In this document: positions 56,218 to 64,000 of the stretch, one piece after another
Position numbering within the stretch: the stretch's first letter is position 1
How the letters are laid out: every line of letters begins with the position of its first letter
Source of the DNA: Mumia sp. zg.B17
GTDB taxonomy: Bacteria > Actinomycetota > Actinomycetes > Propionibacteriales > Nocardioidaceae
Reading direction: 5' to 3'
Length of the DNA: 64,000 bases
Assembly (NCBI RefSeq): GCF_019550915.1
Contig: NZ_JAHWCI010000007.1
Location: 124,001 to 188,000 of the forward strand
Made by a program: the position numbers and the translations under genes
Notes under the pieces: model-generated
Database searches by the model: none
The model's input: the letters and a program-made list of their open reading frames with translations, nothing else
Told to the model about the DNA's origin: nothing

Positions 56218-57435
56218 TCAGGTGTAGGTGATCACGTAACCCTGGTCGCGCAGCGCCTGCTCGACGGCGAAGCGGTGCTCCGGCCCGCGAGTCTCGACGC
56301 TCAGCGTCACCTCCACCTCGTCCATGGCGAGGGTCGAGGACGTCCGCTCGTGGATCACGTCGAGGACACTGACCGCCATCTCGGCGAGGACCCTCAGGAG
56401 GATCTCCAGCGAGCCCGGCCGGTCGGAGATCCTCACCCGGAACGACAGGAAGCGTCCCGCCGCGGCCAGGCCGTGCCGGACCACGTTCATCAGGAGCAGC
56501 GGGTCGATGTTGCCGCCGCTGAGCACGCACACCAGCGGGCCTTCGCTGTCGTCGGCGAAGAGCTCGGGATGCTGCATGATCGCGGCGACGCCGGCGGCCC
56601 CCGCCGGCTCGACGACCAGCTTGGCGCGCTCGAGCAGGAGCAGGAGCGCCTCGCTCAGCGCCTCCTCGGTCACCGTGACGATGCGGTCGACGTAGCGCGC
56701 GATCTCCTCGTACGGCACGTGGCCGGGCAGCGAGACCGCGATGCCGTCGGCCATGGTGCGCTGCGCGACGACCGACGTCGGCCGTCCCTCGGCGAGCGAC
56801 ACCGGGTACGGCGCCACGCGCTCGGACTGGACCCCGACGATCCGGACGTCGGGTCGTAGCGTGCGGACGGCGAGCGCCACGCCGGCGATGAGTCCACCAC
56901 CGCCGACCGGAACGACGATCGTCGAGGCGTCAGGCACCTGCTCCAGCAGCTCGAGTCCGAGCGTGCCCTGTCCGGCGACGATGTCGGGGTGGTCGAACGG
57001 GTGGATGAGGACGGCCCCGGTGCGCTCGGAGTAGGCGCGGGCGGCCTCGAGCGCCGACTCGACCGACGTTCCCGCGAGCTCGATCCGGGCGCCGTAGTCG
57101 CGGGTCGCGGCCAGCTTGGGCAACGGCGCCCCCTCCGGCATGAATACGGTCGCGGTGGTCCCGAGCAGCGAGGCGGCGAGAGCGACGCCCTGCGCGTGGT
57201 TGCCCGCGCTGGCGGCGACCACGCCGCGAGCCTTCTCCTGGGCCGAGAGGTGGGAGATCCGGACGTACGCGCCACGGATCTTGAACGACCCGGCCCGCTG
57301 GAGGTTCTCGGCCTTGAGCAGCACGGGTCGTCCGAGGAGCGCGCTGAGCGGGCGCGAGGACTCGATCGGCGTGCGTACGGCCACGTCGGTGAGGAGGGCC
57401 GCAGCCGCGCGGACGTCGTCGAGGGTGACGGTCAT
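56218..57435 (-). CDS. ilvA: Threonine ammonia-lyase (threonine dehydratase)
   Basis: 405 aa from ATG 57435. PLP-binding Lys in AGSFKIRGAY, SAGNHAQGVALAA and the phosphate-binding VPVGGGGLIAG loop are those of the fold II family; a C-terminal ACT domain (about 325-405, FRVRISDRPGSLEILLRVLAE) suggests feedback control. Makes 2-oxobutanoate for isoleucine or threonine breakdown. TAGGGT lies seven bases upstream, hence this ATG rather than GTG 57444. Confidence 0.93.
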   Translation of the reverse strand: MTVTLDDVRAAAALLTDVAVRTPIESSRPLSALLGRPVLLKAENLQRAGSFKIRGAYVRISHLSAQEKARGVVAASAGNHAQGVALAASLLGTTATVFMPEGAPLPKLAATRDYGARIELAGTSVESALEAARAYSERTGAVLIHPFDHPDIVAGQGTLGLELLEQVPDASTIVVPVGGGGLIAGVALAVRTLRPDVRIVGVQSERVAPYPVSLAEGRPTSVVAQRTMADGIAVSLPGHVPYEEIARYVDRIVTVTEEALSEALLLLLERAKLVVEPAGAAGVAAIMQHPELFADDSEGPLVCVLSGGNIDPLLLMNVVRHGLAAAGRFLSFRVRISDRPGSLEILLRVLAEMAVSVLDVIHERTSSTLAMDEVEVTLSVETRGPEHRFAVEQALRDQGYVITYT

Positions 57436-57442
57436 GGCCTCC

Positions 57443-57448
57443 ACCCTA
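57443..57448 (-). promoter_or_regulatory. -10 hexamer TAGGGT of ilvA
   Basis: Seven bases before ATG 57435; GGAGG in those seven bases could alternatively be a ribosome binding site, but the hexamer position favours a leaderless start. Confidence 0.45.
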
Positions 57449-57480
57449 GGACGGGCACCAGGGCGGCGGACGGTCGACCG

Positions 57481-58905
57481 CTACTCGGCGACGAGCGGCG
57501 GTGAGCCGCTCGCCGGCGCCACCCTGGCCGGGTCGCCACGCTCCGAGAGGTGGCGTACGACCGCATTGACGCAGGCCGCGAGCGGGACGGCGAGCAGCGC
57601 TCCGACGATCCCGGCGACGGTCACGCCGGCGGCGATCGCGAGGATGATCGCCAGCGGGTGGAGCTGCACGAGATGCCCCATGAGGAACGGCTGGAGGATG
57701 TGGGCCTCGACCTGCTGGACCGCGATCACGCCCAGCAGCATGAAGATCGCCGTCCACGGACCCTGGGCCACGAGCGCGACGAGGACCGCCACGAGCCCGG
57801 AGACGAACGCGCCCACGATCGGCACGAACGCACCCAGGAACACGAGGGTGGCGATCGCGAGGACCAGTGGCACCCCGAGGCCCCACGCCACACCGGCGAT
57901 CCCGATCGCGTCGACGAGCGCGACCAGCACGGTGGCGCGGACGAAGGCCGTCAGCGAGGCCCAGGCGACGCGTCCGGAGGTGTCGACGGGGCTGCGGGCG
58001 TTGCGCGGGAAGATCCGGACGACCCAGTCCCAGATCCGACCGCCCTGGTAGAGGAAGAAGTACGTCGCGAACAAGACGATGAAGAACCCTGCGAGCAGGT
58101 GGGTCACCGTCGTCCCCAGCTCGGTGACGCGGTCGACGACCCCCGTGCCGCTGCTCCCCCACGCCTCGATGGTGCCCGTGACGCGGTCGATCCCGGCGTT
58201 GAGCTGGGCGTCGCTGAGTCCGAGTGGCCCGGTGCGCGCCCAGTCCTGGATCTCTTCCAGGCCGTCGACCACCTTGGTCCGCAGGTCGTCGAACTGCGCG
58301 GAGACCTGCTGCCCGACCAGGGTCAGCATCCCGACGACGGCGCCGATCCCCAGGACCATCACCAGCAGCGTCGCGAGCGCCCGAGGCACGTGGAGCCGCT
58401 CGAAGCGGTCGACGAAGGGCCTGATCAGCGCGGTGACGAGGATCGCGATCGCGACCGGGATGGTGATCTCGGAGAAGAAGCCGAGCAGCCACATGAGCCC
58501 CAGCCCTGCGGCGGCGATGATGATGAGACGCCAGCCCCACGAGGCGGCCAGCGCGATGCCGTACGGGACGTTGGGAGGGGTCGCGTCGGCAGGTGTGGCC
58601 GGAGGGAGCGCGGCGTACGGGCTCGAGGTCGGGACAGGATCGCCGAGGACGCCTGCCCGGTCGTCCCGCGCCGCGAGATCGCGCCGTGCGGTCGCTCGCA
58701 TCCGCTCCACGAGCTCGTCGAGGCGGTCGCGACGGGACGGGGAGGACGAGATGGCGACCGACGGCCCGTCGGACAGCGACGCGTCGGCCGCGACGGTCTC
58801 CCCGTTGCCGTCGGCGCCTCTCCCGTCGCCTACCGGGCCTCTCCCGTCGCCGACAGCGCCGTCGTCACCGTCGGGCGGGAGCCCGTCCTTCCGGCCCGGA
58901 GTCAT
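57481..58905 (-). CDS. AI-2E family transporter with charged N-terminal extension
   Basis: 474 aa from ATG 58905, overlapping the metB stop (ATGA). The first about 105 residues are hydrophilic and low-complexity (GDGRGPVGDGRGADGNGE). After that come about eight membrane helices of the AI-2E exporter/UPF0118 family, with PIVGAFVSGLVAVLVALV and EAHILQPFLMGHLVQLHPL typical of the C-terminal half. The family includes sodium/proton antiporters and AI-2 exporters; which applies is unknown. Confidence 0.87.
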   Translation of the reverse strand: MTPGRKDGLPPDGDDGAVGDGRGPVGDGRGADGNGETVAADASLSDGPSVAISSSPSRRDRLDELVERMRATARRDLAARDDRAGVLGDPVPTSSPYAALPPATPADATPPNVPYGIALAASWGWRLIIIAAAGLGLMWLLGFFSEITIPVAIAILVTALIRPFVDRFERLHVPRALATLLVMVLGIGAVVGMLTLVGQQVSAQFDDLRTKVVDGLEEIQDWARTGPLGLSDAQLNAGIDRVTGTIEAWGSSGTGVVDRVTELGTTVTHLLAGFFIVLFATYFFLYQGGRIWDWVVRIFPRNARSPVDTSGRVAWASLTAFVRATVLVALVDAIGIAGVAWGLGVPLVLAIATLVFLGAFVPIVGAFVSGLVAVLVALVAQGPWTAIFMLLGVIAVQQVEAHILQPFLMGHLVQLHPLAIILAIAAGVTVAGIVGALLAVPLAACVNAVVRHLSERGDPARVAPASGSPPLVAE

Positions 58906-60059
58906 CGCGCCAGCCGCTCGAAGGCCGTCGCGAGGTCCGCGACGAGGTCGTCGGCCGTCTCGATGCCGACGCTGACGCGCACCAGGTCGGCGGGCACCTC
59001 CAGCGGGGAGCCGGCCGCGGACGCGTGGGTCATCCGACCGGGATGCTCGATCAGCGACTCGACGCCGCCCAGCGACTCGGCCAGCGTGAAGAGCTGGGTG
59101 TGCTCGACGACCTCGAGGGCGGCACCCTCGCCCGCAGCCATCCGGAAGGACACCATGCCGCCGAAGCGCTTCATCTGCCGGGCGGCCACCGCGTGGCCGG
59201 GGTGCTCGGGAAGTCCGGGGTAGATGACCTGGGACACCTCGGGTCGGCTCTGGAGGAAGGCCACGACGCGCTCCGCGTTGTCGCTGTGCCGGTCCATCCG
59301 GAGGGCGAGCGTGCGGAGCCCGCGCAGGACCAGCCACGAGTCGAACGGCCCGGCGACTGCACCCATGGAGTTCTGGTGGAAGGAGATCTGCTCGCCGATC
59401 CCCGCGTCGCGCACGACGATCGCGCCACCGACGACGTCGGAGTGACCGCCGGCGTACTTGGTCGTCGAGTGCACGACGATGTCGGCACCAAGCTCGAGCG
59501 GCTGCTGGAGGTAGGACGACGCGAACGTGTTGTCGACGACCAGCAAGGCGTCGGCGGCGTGCGCCACCTCGGCGAGGGCCTGGATGTCGGCGATGCCGAG
59601 GAGCGGGTTGGTCGGTGTCTCGACCCACACGATCCGGGTCGTCCCCGGGACGACGGCCGCGCGGACCGCCTCCACGTCGGAGATCGAGACCGGGTCGTAC
59701 TCCAGGCCCCAGCGGGCGTGGACCTTGTCGAAGAGACGGTAGGTCCCGCCGTACGCGTCGTCGGGGATCACCACGTGGTCACCGGGCTGGGTCAGGGCGC
59801 GCAGCAGGGTGTCCTCGGCCGCGAGGCCGCTGGCGAAGGCGAACCCGCGCTCGCCGTGCTCGAGCGCGGCGAGGCACTCCTCGAGGGCGGTACGGGTGGG
59901 GTTGGCGCTCCGCGAGTACTCGTAGCCCTCGCGGAGCCCTCCCACACCGTCCTGCTTGTAGGTGCTGGTCGCATAGATCGGGGGCGTCACCGCGCCCGTA
60001 CGGGGATCGGGGTCCTGGCCCGCGTGGATGGCCCGTGTCTCGAAACCGAAGTCGCTCAC
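58902..60059 (-). CDS. metB: Cystathionine gamma-synthase / gamma-lyase family enzyme
   Basis: 385 aa, GTG start. PLP Lys in VHSTTKYAGGHSDVVGG; FETRAIHAGQDPDPRTGAV at the start and EYSRSANPTRTALEECLAALE are typical of MetB. The family makes cystathionine from O-acyl-homoserine and cysteine in methionine synthesis; gamma-lyase activity cannot be ruled out. Same region as Rv1079 (metB) next to greA in M. tuberculosis. Coupled to the AI-2E transporter gene downstream. Confidence 0.92.
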   Translation of the reverse strand: MSDFGFETRAIHAGQDPDPRTGAVTPPIYATSTYKQDGVGGLREGYEYSRSANPTRTALEECLAALEHGERGFAFASGLAAEDTLLRALTQPGDHVVIPDDAYGGTYRLFDKVHARWGLEYDPVSISDVEAVRAAVVPGTTRIVWVETPTNPLLGIADIQALAEVAHAADALLVVDNTFASSYLQQPLELGADIVVHSTTKYAGGHSDVVGGAIVVRDAGIGEQISFHQNSMGAVAGPFDSWLVLRGLRTLALRMDRHSDNAERVVAFLQSRPEVSQVIYPGLPEHPGHAVAARQMKRFGGMVSFRMAAGEGAALEVVEHTQLFTLAESLGGVESLIEHPGRMTHASAAGSPLEVPADLVRVSVGIETADDLVADLATAFERLAR

Positions 60060-60066
60060 ACCCGCG

Positions 60067-60072
60067 AGCGTA
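60067..60072 (-). promoter_or_regulatory. -10 hexamer TACGCT of metB
   Basis: Seven bases before the metB GTG; leaderless layout. Confidence 0.5.
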
Positions 60073-60119
60073 TCCGTTCGTGGTACGGCGCATGGATGGC
60101 CGGATCAGGCGCTGTCACC

Positions 60120-61286
60120 TCATCGGTGACGCAGCGCACCCTGCCGCGATCGTGCGGCGACGGCCACGTCGGGGAAGTCGGAGAAGACCCCGTCGACCCC
60201 GGCGGCGTAGAAGGTCCGCAGCTCGCCGCGGAGGTTGCCGTGGGCACGGGGATCGGTGCCCCGGCGGAAGTCGGCCGGAAGGAACTGGTTCTCCGCCCGG
60301 AACGTCCAGGCGTACACGTCCAACCCGCTCCGGTGGGCGTCGCGCACGACGGTCGTGGGATCGGCGAGCGCGCCGTCCGCGGTCCGCGGGATCAGTACGT
60401 CCTTCTCCGCGCTCAGGATGTCGGCATAGCGGGAGAGGGCACGAAGTCCCTTCGGGGTCACCATGTCGGCGTACGTCGTGGGGTCTCCCGACGCCACGTG
60501 GTCGTACGGAGATCCCGACGCACTGACGTTCTGCGCGAGCGGGACCCGCAGCCGCCTCGAGAGCGCCTGCAGGTTCGCGGTCTCGAACGACTGGACGGTG
60601 ACCGGCGACCGGCGGTGGTTGAGACCCCGACGGTCCAGGGTTCGGACGAGCGGGTCCTCGAGGTTCTTGCCGATCGAGCGGAAGTACGTGGGGTGCTTGG
60701 TCTCGGGGGCGACACCGATGGGGCGGCCTCGGCGGAGGCTCTCCCTGCGCGCCAGGTCGAGCACCTCGTCGAAGGTGGGGACGGTGAACCGACCGTCGTA
60801 GACGGTGTTCCCGGGTCGGACGAGCGGCAACCGCTCCTTGGCCCGCAGCGTCTTCAGCTCTGCGAGGGTGAAGTCCTCGGTGAACCATCCGGTGACCGGG
60901 CGGCCGTCGATGGTCTTGGTCGTGCGGCGAGCGTTGAACCGCGGGTGGTCGGCGACGTCGGTGGTGCCCCCGATCTCGTTCTCGTGGCGGGCGACGAGCA
61001 CCTTGTCCTTGGTGATCACCAGATCGGGCTCGATGACGTCCGCGCCCTGCCGGATCGCGAGCCCGTAGGCGGCGATGGTGTGCTCCGGGCGGTAGCCGGA
61101 CGCACCGCGGTGCGCGATCACGACAGGCAGGCGGGCCGTGTGGTGGAACGCGCCCGCCACGCGGTCGGGTCGGTCGGTGGCCGTGCCGGGGGTGCCTGCG
61201 GCGGCGGGGCCGCCGGCGACGACGATCGCGGGCGCGACGAGGGAGGCGGCGATCCCCAGGAGGATGGTCGTGCGACGTGTTCTCAT
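60120..61286 (-). CDS. glpQ: Secreted glycerophosphodiester phosphodiesterase
   Basis: 388 aa from ATG 61286. Signal peptide [22 protein letters not shown]... (about 1-32). Catalytic GDPD motifs: [40 protein letters not shown], and late [12 protein letters not shown]. Cleaves glycerophosphodiesters to glycerol-3-phosphate outside the cell, giving phosphate and carbon. Divergent from an alcohol dehydrogenase. Confidence 0.92.
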   Translation of the reverse strand: MRTRRTTILLGIAASLVAPAIVVAGGPAAAGTPGTATDRPDRVAGAFHHTARLPVVIAHRGASGYRPEHTIAAYGLAIRQGADVIEPDLVITKDKVLVARHENEIGGTTDVADHPRFNARRTTKTIDGRPVTGWFTEDFTLAELKTLRAKERLPLVRPGNTVYDGRFTVPTFDEVLDLARRESLRRGRPIGVAPETKHPTYFRSIGKNLEDPLVRTLDRRGLNHRRSPVTVQSFETANLQALSRRLRVPLAQNVSASGSPYDHVASGDPTTYADMVTPKGLRALSRYADILSAEKDVLIPRTADGALADPTTVVRDAHRSGLDVYAWTFRAENQFLPADFRRGTDPRAHGNLRGELRTFYAAGVDGVFSDFPDVAVAARSRQGALRHR

Positions 61287-61341
61287 GGGGACATCGCAGC
61301 GTCCCCGGATGGCGTCGCGGCAGCTCCCCGAGGTGGTGCGC

Positions 61342-62421
61342 ATGAACGCTGGACGAACTCCGGAGGGCGGAGGCGGAGCCCGGGACCTGCCCGACGTGAT
61401 GCGTGCGTGGCGGGTGACGTCGCCGGGGCCGTTGGCCGGTGGCGGCGACCCACCGCTCGAGCTCGTCGAGGTTCCGCTGCCCTCCCCGCTGCCGGGCGAG
61501 CTGCTCGTCCGGGTCGAGGCCTGTGGCGTGTGCCGCACGGACCTTCACGTGGCGGAAGGGGACCTGCCCGTCCATCGTCACCGCGTCGTCCCCGGGCACG
61601 AGGTTGTCGGTCGGGTCGTCGGGGACGGCGGCGGGGTCCACGGCGGTGCCCTCGACGGCTGGTCGACCGGTGACCGGGTCGGCATCGCGTGGTTGCGGCA
61701 CACCTGCGGGCGCTGCCGCTGGTGCGTGCGGGGAGCGGAGAACCTCTGCCCGTACGGACGCTTCACCGGTTGGGACGCCGACGGCGGCTACGCCGAGTTC
61801 GCGACGGTCCCCGCCGCCTTTGCCTACCGGCTCCCCGACGACGTCGCCGCCGTGTCGCTGGCACCGCTGCTCTGTGCCGGGATCATCGGCTACCGCGCCC
61901 TGCGCCGCGCCGCGCTCCCCGAGGGAGGAAGACTCGGCCTGTACGGCTTCGGCGGCAGCGCCCACCTGTGTGCTCAGGTCGCGATCGCTGCCGGGGCGAC
62001 GGTCCACGTGCTGACGCGCGACGCCGCGGCGCAGCGGCTCGCGCTGGACCTCGGGGCGGCCTCGGCCGGTGGCGCGTACGACGCGCCGCCGGAACCCCTC
62101 GACGCCGCGGTCCTCTTCGCGCCGGTCGGCGATCTCGTCCCTGTGGCGCTGCGTGCCCTGGACCGTGGCGGGGTGCTCGCCGTCGCCGGCATCCACCTCT
62201 CGGACACGCCCCCTCTCGTCTACGAGTCGGAGCTGTTCTACGAGAAGGAGCTGCGCTCGGTCACCGCCAACACGCGCGACGACGGACGGGCCTTCCTCGA
62301 TCTCGCCGTCCGTCACGGGGTCCGAGCGACGACCCACCCGTACCCCCTCGAGGAGGGACTCTCCGCGCTGCGAGACCTCAAGGCAGGTCGCTTCGACGGC
62401 GCGGCGGTGCTCGTGCCGTGA
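61342..62421 (+). CDS. Zinc-dependent alcohol dehydrogenase
   Basis: 359 aa from ATG 61342, which has GAGG at good spacing; ATG 61399 (MRAWRV, 340 aa) is the start expected from family alignments and may be used instead. Catalytic zinc site CGVCRTDLH and GHEVVG; structural zinc [15 protein letters not shown]; Rossmann loop [16 protein letters not shown]. Oxidises alcohols or reduces aldehydes with NAD(P); the [18 protein letters not shown] pattern is that of the AdhA/AdhP group. Confidence 0.88.
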   Translation: MNAGRTPEGGGGARDLPDVMRAWRVTSPGPLAGGGDPPLELVEVPLPSPLPGELLVRVEACGVCRTDLHVAEGDLPVHRHRVVPGHEVVGRVVGDGGGVHGGALDGWSTGDRVGIAWLRHTCGRCRWCVRGAENLCPYGRFTGWDADGGYAEFATVPAAFAYRLPDDVAAVSLAPLLCAGIIGYRALRRAALPEGGRLGLYGFGGSAHLCAQVAIAAGATVHVLTRDAAAQRLALDLGAASAGGAYDAPPEPLDAAVLFAPVGDLVPVALRALDRGGVLAVAGIHLSDTPPLVYESELFYEKELRSVTANTRDDGRAFLDLAVRHGVRATTHPYPLEEGLSALRDLKAGRFDGAAVLVP

Positions 62422-62438
62422 GGTGGCTGCTGCACCTG

Positions 62439-63785
62439 TCAGGTCCTGGAGACGGTGACGAGGTGCCGTAGCCGGTCCTCCATCGGAGACCACCGGTCCT
62501 CACCAGGGCCGAATGGCCTGACCGGACCGCCCACCGCGCCCGCGGACACATAACGCCGACCCGTGGGCGTCGTCCAGGTAAGGCTCCTGGCGTGGTCGCG
62601 GTCGACCCGCCACCCTCGCGTCTCCTTGAGGAGGTTGTCGGTGCGGCAGACCCCCTGCGCGTTGTCGAGCACCGTCTCTCCGCCGCGTGCATACGGGGTC
62701 GTGTGGTCGATCTCGCGCACACGGCACTCGCACCACGGACGGGCGCAGAGCTCGTCGGTGGCCCGGACCAGCCGAGCGACGCCGGCCGGGAAGCGACGCC
62801 GACGGGGATCGACGGCCTCAAGGCCGTGACCGTCGGGTCGCGTGAAGAATCGGCGCACCCACCCCTGCTCTCCCGAGGCGAGGCGACGCGCGAGCTCACC
62901 GGGCACCGGCCCGTAGCCCCGGAGCACCGCGGCCACGTCGTCGGTGCCGTACAGCGTCTCCGGGCGCATCAGCACGCCGATCTCGGTGACGATGGCGAGC
63001 GCGCCGTCGGCGGTCACCGAGGCCCCGGCGAGCCGCTCGACGGCAAGGTCGGAGGTGAGCTGCGCGATGGTGCGGGGATCTCCGTCGGAGTGACGGGCCG
63101 ACGCCTCGTGGTCGAGCCGCTCCCACACGGGGGCGAGCTGTGCCGCAGGTGCGCAGATCGACAGGGTTGCCATCGCGTCGAGCTCCGGTCGCAGCCGCAC
63201 GTGGCGCTCGTCGCGAGCGCGCACCGTCCGCACGAACGCAGCATGCGGGTCCTTCTCGATGACCAGCCGCCGGGCGGCCGCGGCGGCACGCCGAGGACCC
63301 AGCACGGCCAGGAACGGCGCCAGCTCGGCGTCGACCTCGGCGCGCTGGTCCGGAGCAAGGTAGACCGTCTCCCGGCAGACCGCGGCGACGACGGACTGGT
63401 TGACGACGCCGTCCTGCAGGAGTCTGCGGGCTGCCGGATGGTGCTCCAGGTCGCGGGTGAGCCGGTAGGTGGACTCCCCGGCGGTGGCCGAGGCCTGGCG
63501 CGCGAGCCCGATCTCGGCGAACAACGACCGGCAGACCTCCCGCTCGTCGGTGTGCGGACCGAGCACCTCCCGCCGACGGACGTCGAGGTCGGCGACCGCG
63601 TCGGTCTGGCACGCCTGCGCCATGCGCACGATGACCTCGCACAGGGCCACCGCCTCCACCGCACCGGCACCCGCGGCCACCGCCTCCTCCTCGGCGGCGT
63701 CGATCCGTGCGAGCGCGGCCGCGACCGCCTCACCGACCCGCTCCAGCAGGCCGGTGAGCAGGCGCTCTGTCATCGGATCGCTCAT
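62439..63785 (-). CDS. DUF222 / HNH endonuclease domain protein
   Basis: 448 aa from ATG 63785. The large helical DUF222 region (about 5-320) is common in actinobacteria, often in many copies. The C-terminal HNH region has CARPWCECRVREIDHTTPYARGGETVLDNAQGVCRTDNLLK: zinc-type Cys pair and DHTTP, but Asn where the last motif residue is usually His. HNH enzymes with Asn at that site can be active. Nicking nuclease of mobile-element type or a domesticated one; convergent with the alcohol dehydrogenase. Confidence 0.88.
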   Translation of the reverse strand: MSDPMTERLLTGLLERVGEAVAAALARIDAAEEEAVAAGAGAVEAVALCEVIVRMAQACQTDAVADLDVRRREVLGPHTDEREVCRSLFAEIGLARQASATAGESTYRLTRDLEHHPAARRLLQDGVVNQSVVAAVCRETVYLAPDQRAEVDAELAPFLAVLGPRRAAAAARRLVIEKDPHAAFVRTVRARDERHVRLRPELDAMATLSICAPAAQLAPVWERLDHEASARHSDGDPRTIAQLTSDLAVERLAGASVTADGALAIVTEIGVLMRPETLYGTDDVAAVLRGYGPVPGELARRLASGEQGWVRRFFTRPDGHGLEAVDPRRRRFPAGVARLVRATDELCARPWCECRVREIDHTTPYARGGETVLDNAQGVCRTDNLLKETRGWRVDRDHARSLTWTTPTGRRYVSAGAVGGPVRPFGPGEDRWSPMEDRLRHLVTVSRT

Positions 63786-63792
63786 GTGTTCG

Positions 63793-63798
63793 ATTCTA
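63793..63798 (-). promoter_or_regulatory. -10 hexamer TAGAAT of the HNH gene
   Basis: Seven bases before ATG 63785; nearest to consensus TATAAT of all the leaderless promoters in the window. Confidence 0.55.
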
Positions 63799-63899
63799 GC
63801 GCGGACGAGCGACAAGGGTGAGGACGTTGTCCACCGGTCAGATCGGGAACACTGAAGCGGCAGGCATGGTTGTAGGTGGAGCACCCGAGGAGGAAACAG

Positions 63900-64000
63900 A
63901 TGTTCTCGTTCAAGACTCACCTCATCTCCCCCGACCAGGCCCTTCCCGGCCGCGAGGCCCGTCCGTTCTCGGTCGGTGACGAGCACCTCGTGCTCGGCAC
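63900..64000 (+). CDS. msrA: Peptide methionine sulfoxide reductase MsrA (partial)
   Basis: Only the first 33 codons are in the window. ATG 63900 has GAGGAGGAA just upstream. The fragment MFSFKTHLISPDQALPGREA followed by DEHLVLGT is the MsrA N-terminus; the catalytic GCFWG motif lies just past the window end. Repairs methionine-S-sulfoxide in proteins. Divergent from the HNH gene. Confidence 0.75.
   Translation, partial: MFSFKTHLISPDQALPGREARPFSVGDEHLVLG

Noticed and set aside
58593-61673. A 1026-codon open frame on the plus strand
   Set aside because: Antisense shadow across AI-2E, metB and GDPD genes, all with clear family motifs; biased Arg/Asp/Gly composition typical of high-GC non-coding frames.

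Overview
The window is a gene-dense, high-GC stretch of an actinobacterial chromosome. Several genes point to a mycothiol- and F420-using actinomycete: mca (mycothiol S-conjugate amidase), a fused fbiC for the F420 chromophore, an F420:NADP oxidoreductase, a Z-prenyl diphosphate synthase, PIN-PhoH, class II FBPase (glpX) and DUF1206/DUF4245/DUF4307/DUF6542 proteins. Gene style and content fit Nocardioidaceae or a near relative best; this is inference. The run ychF ... ispH-xseA-xseB-DUF4245-glpX-fum ... phoH2-uppS-trhA-YyaL ... mca-DUF4307-greA-metB matches, as I remember it, the M. tuberculosis Rv1079-Rv1112 neighbourhood, so most of the window is conserved core chromosome. I saw no IS element, prophage, CRISPR array, tRNA, rRNA or biosynthetic cluster.

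Layout. 1-2.6 kb: truncated GMC oxidoreductase with an SRPBCC protein, then a GNAT-VOC fusion. 2.6-9.3 kb: beta-glucoside locus (SBP, two permeases, GH3 beta-glucosidase) divergent from a LacI repressor, with two CGAAACGTTTCG operators and no ATPase gene. 9.3-13.8 kb: small regulator/enzyme pairs (MerR-GNAT with an imine-reductase-like enzyme; TetR with an alpha/beta hydrolase; a DUF1801 gene) and a tract of stem-loops. 13.8-20 kb: ychF, GNAT, DUF5937-type regulator divergent from an MFS pump, rmuC, two membrane proteins. 20-26.5 kb: fbiC and F420 reductase (divergent), ispH and xseAB (divergent), DUF4245. 26.6-29.6 kb: molybdate operon (TOBE regulator, modABC). 29.7-34.9 kb: glpX, PfkB kinase, hydrolase, spermidine-synthase-like protein, fumC, ending in a 21-bp tandem repeat. 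34.9-38 kb: DUF2079 protein with Tat esterase, then a secreted transglycosylase-like protein. 38.1-42.7 kb: trehalose-type importer lpqY-sugABC. 42.8-49.4 kb: phoH2, uppS, trhA, Uma2 nuclease, YyaL, DUF1269, HhH protein. 49.4-55.5 kb: APC permease, DUF1206, methyltransferase, MmcQ/YjbR, ScyD/E-like protein, mca cluster. 55.5-64 kb: greA, ilvA, AI-2E transporter, metB, GDPD, Zn-alcohol dehydrogenase, DUF222-HNH nuclease and the first 33 codons of msrA.

Three things go beyond gene calling. First, at least 20 start codons lie 6-7 nt downstream of a TANNNT-like -10 hexamer, which predicts widespread leaderless mRNAs. Second, some leaders and intergenic regions are dense in inverted repeats: the uppS-phoH2 gap (with four mutually competing complementary segments leading to the phoH2 ribosome binding site), the tetR-DUF1801 gap, and the greA leader. 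Third, a clean nine-unit 21-bp tandem repeat fills the convergent fumC/DUF2079 junction. I found no convincing new multi-gene system; the phoH2 leader is the best candidate for undescribed biology, and it needs structure and expression evidence.
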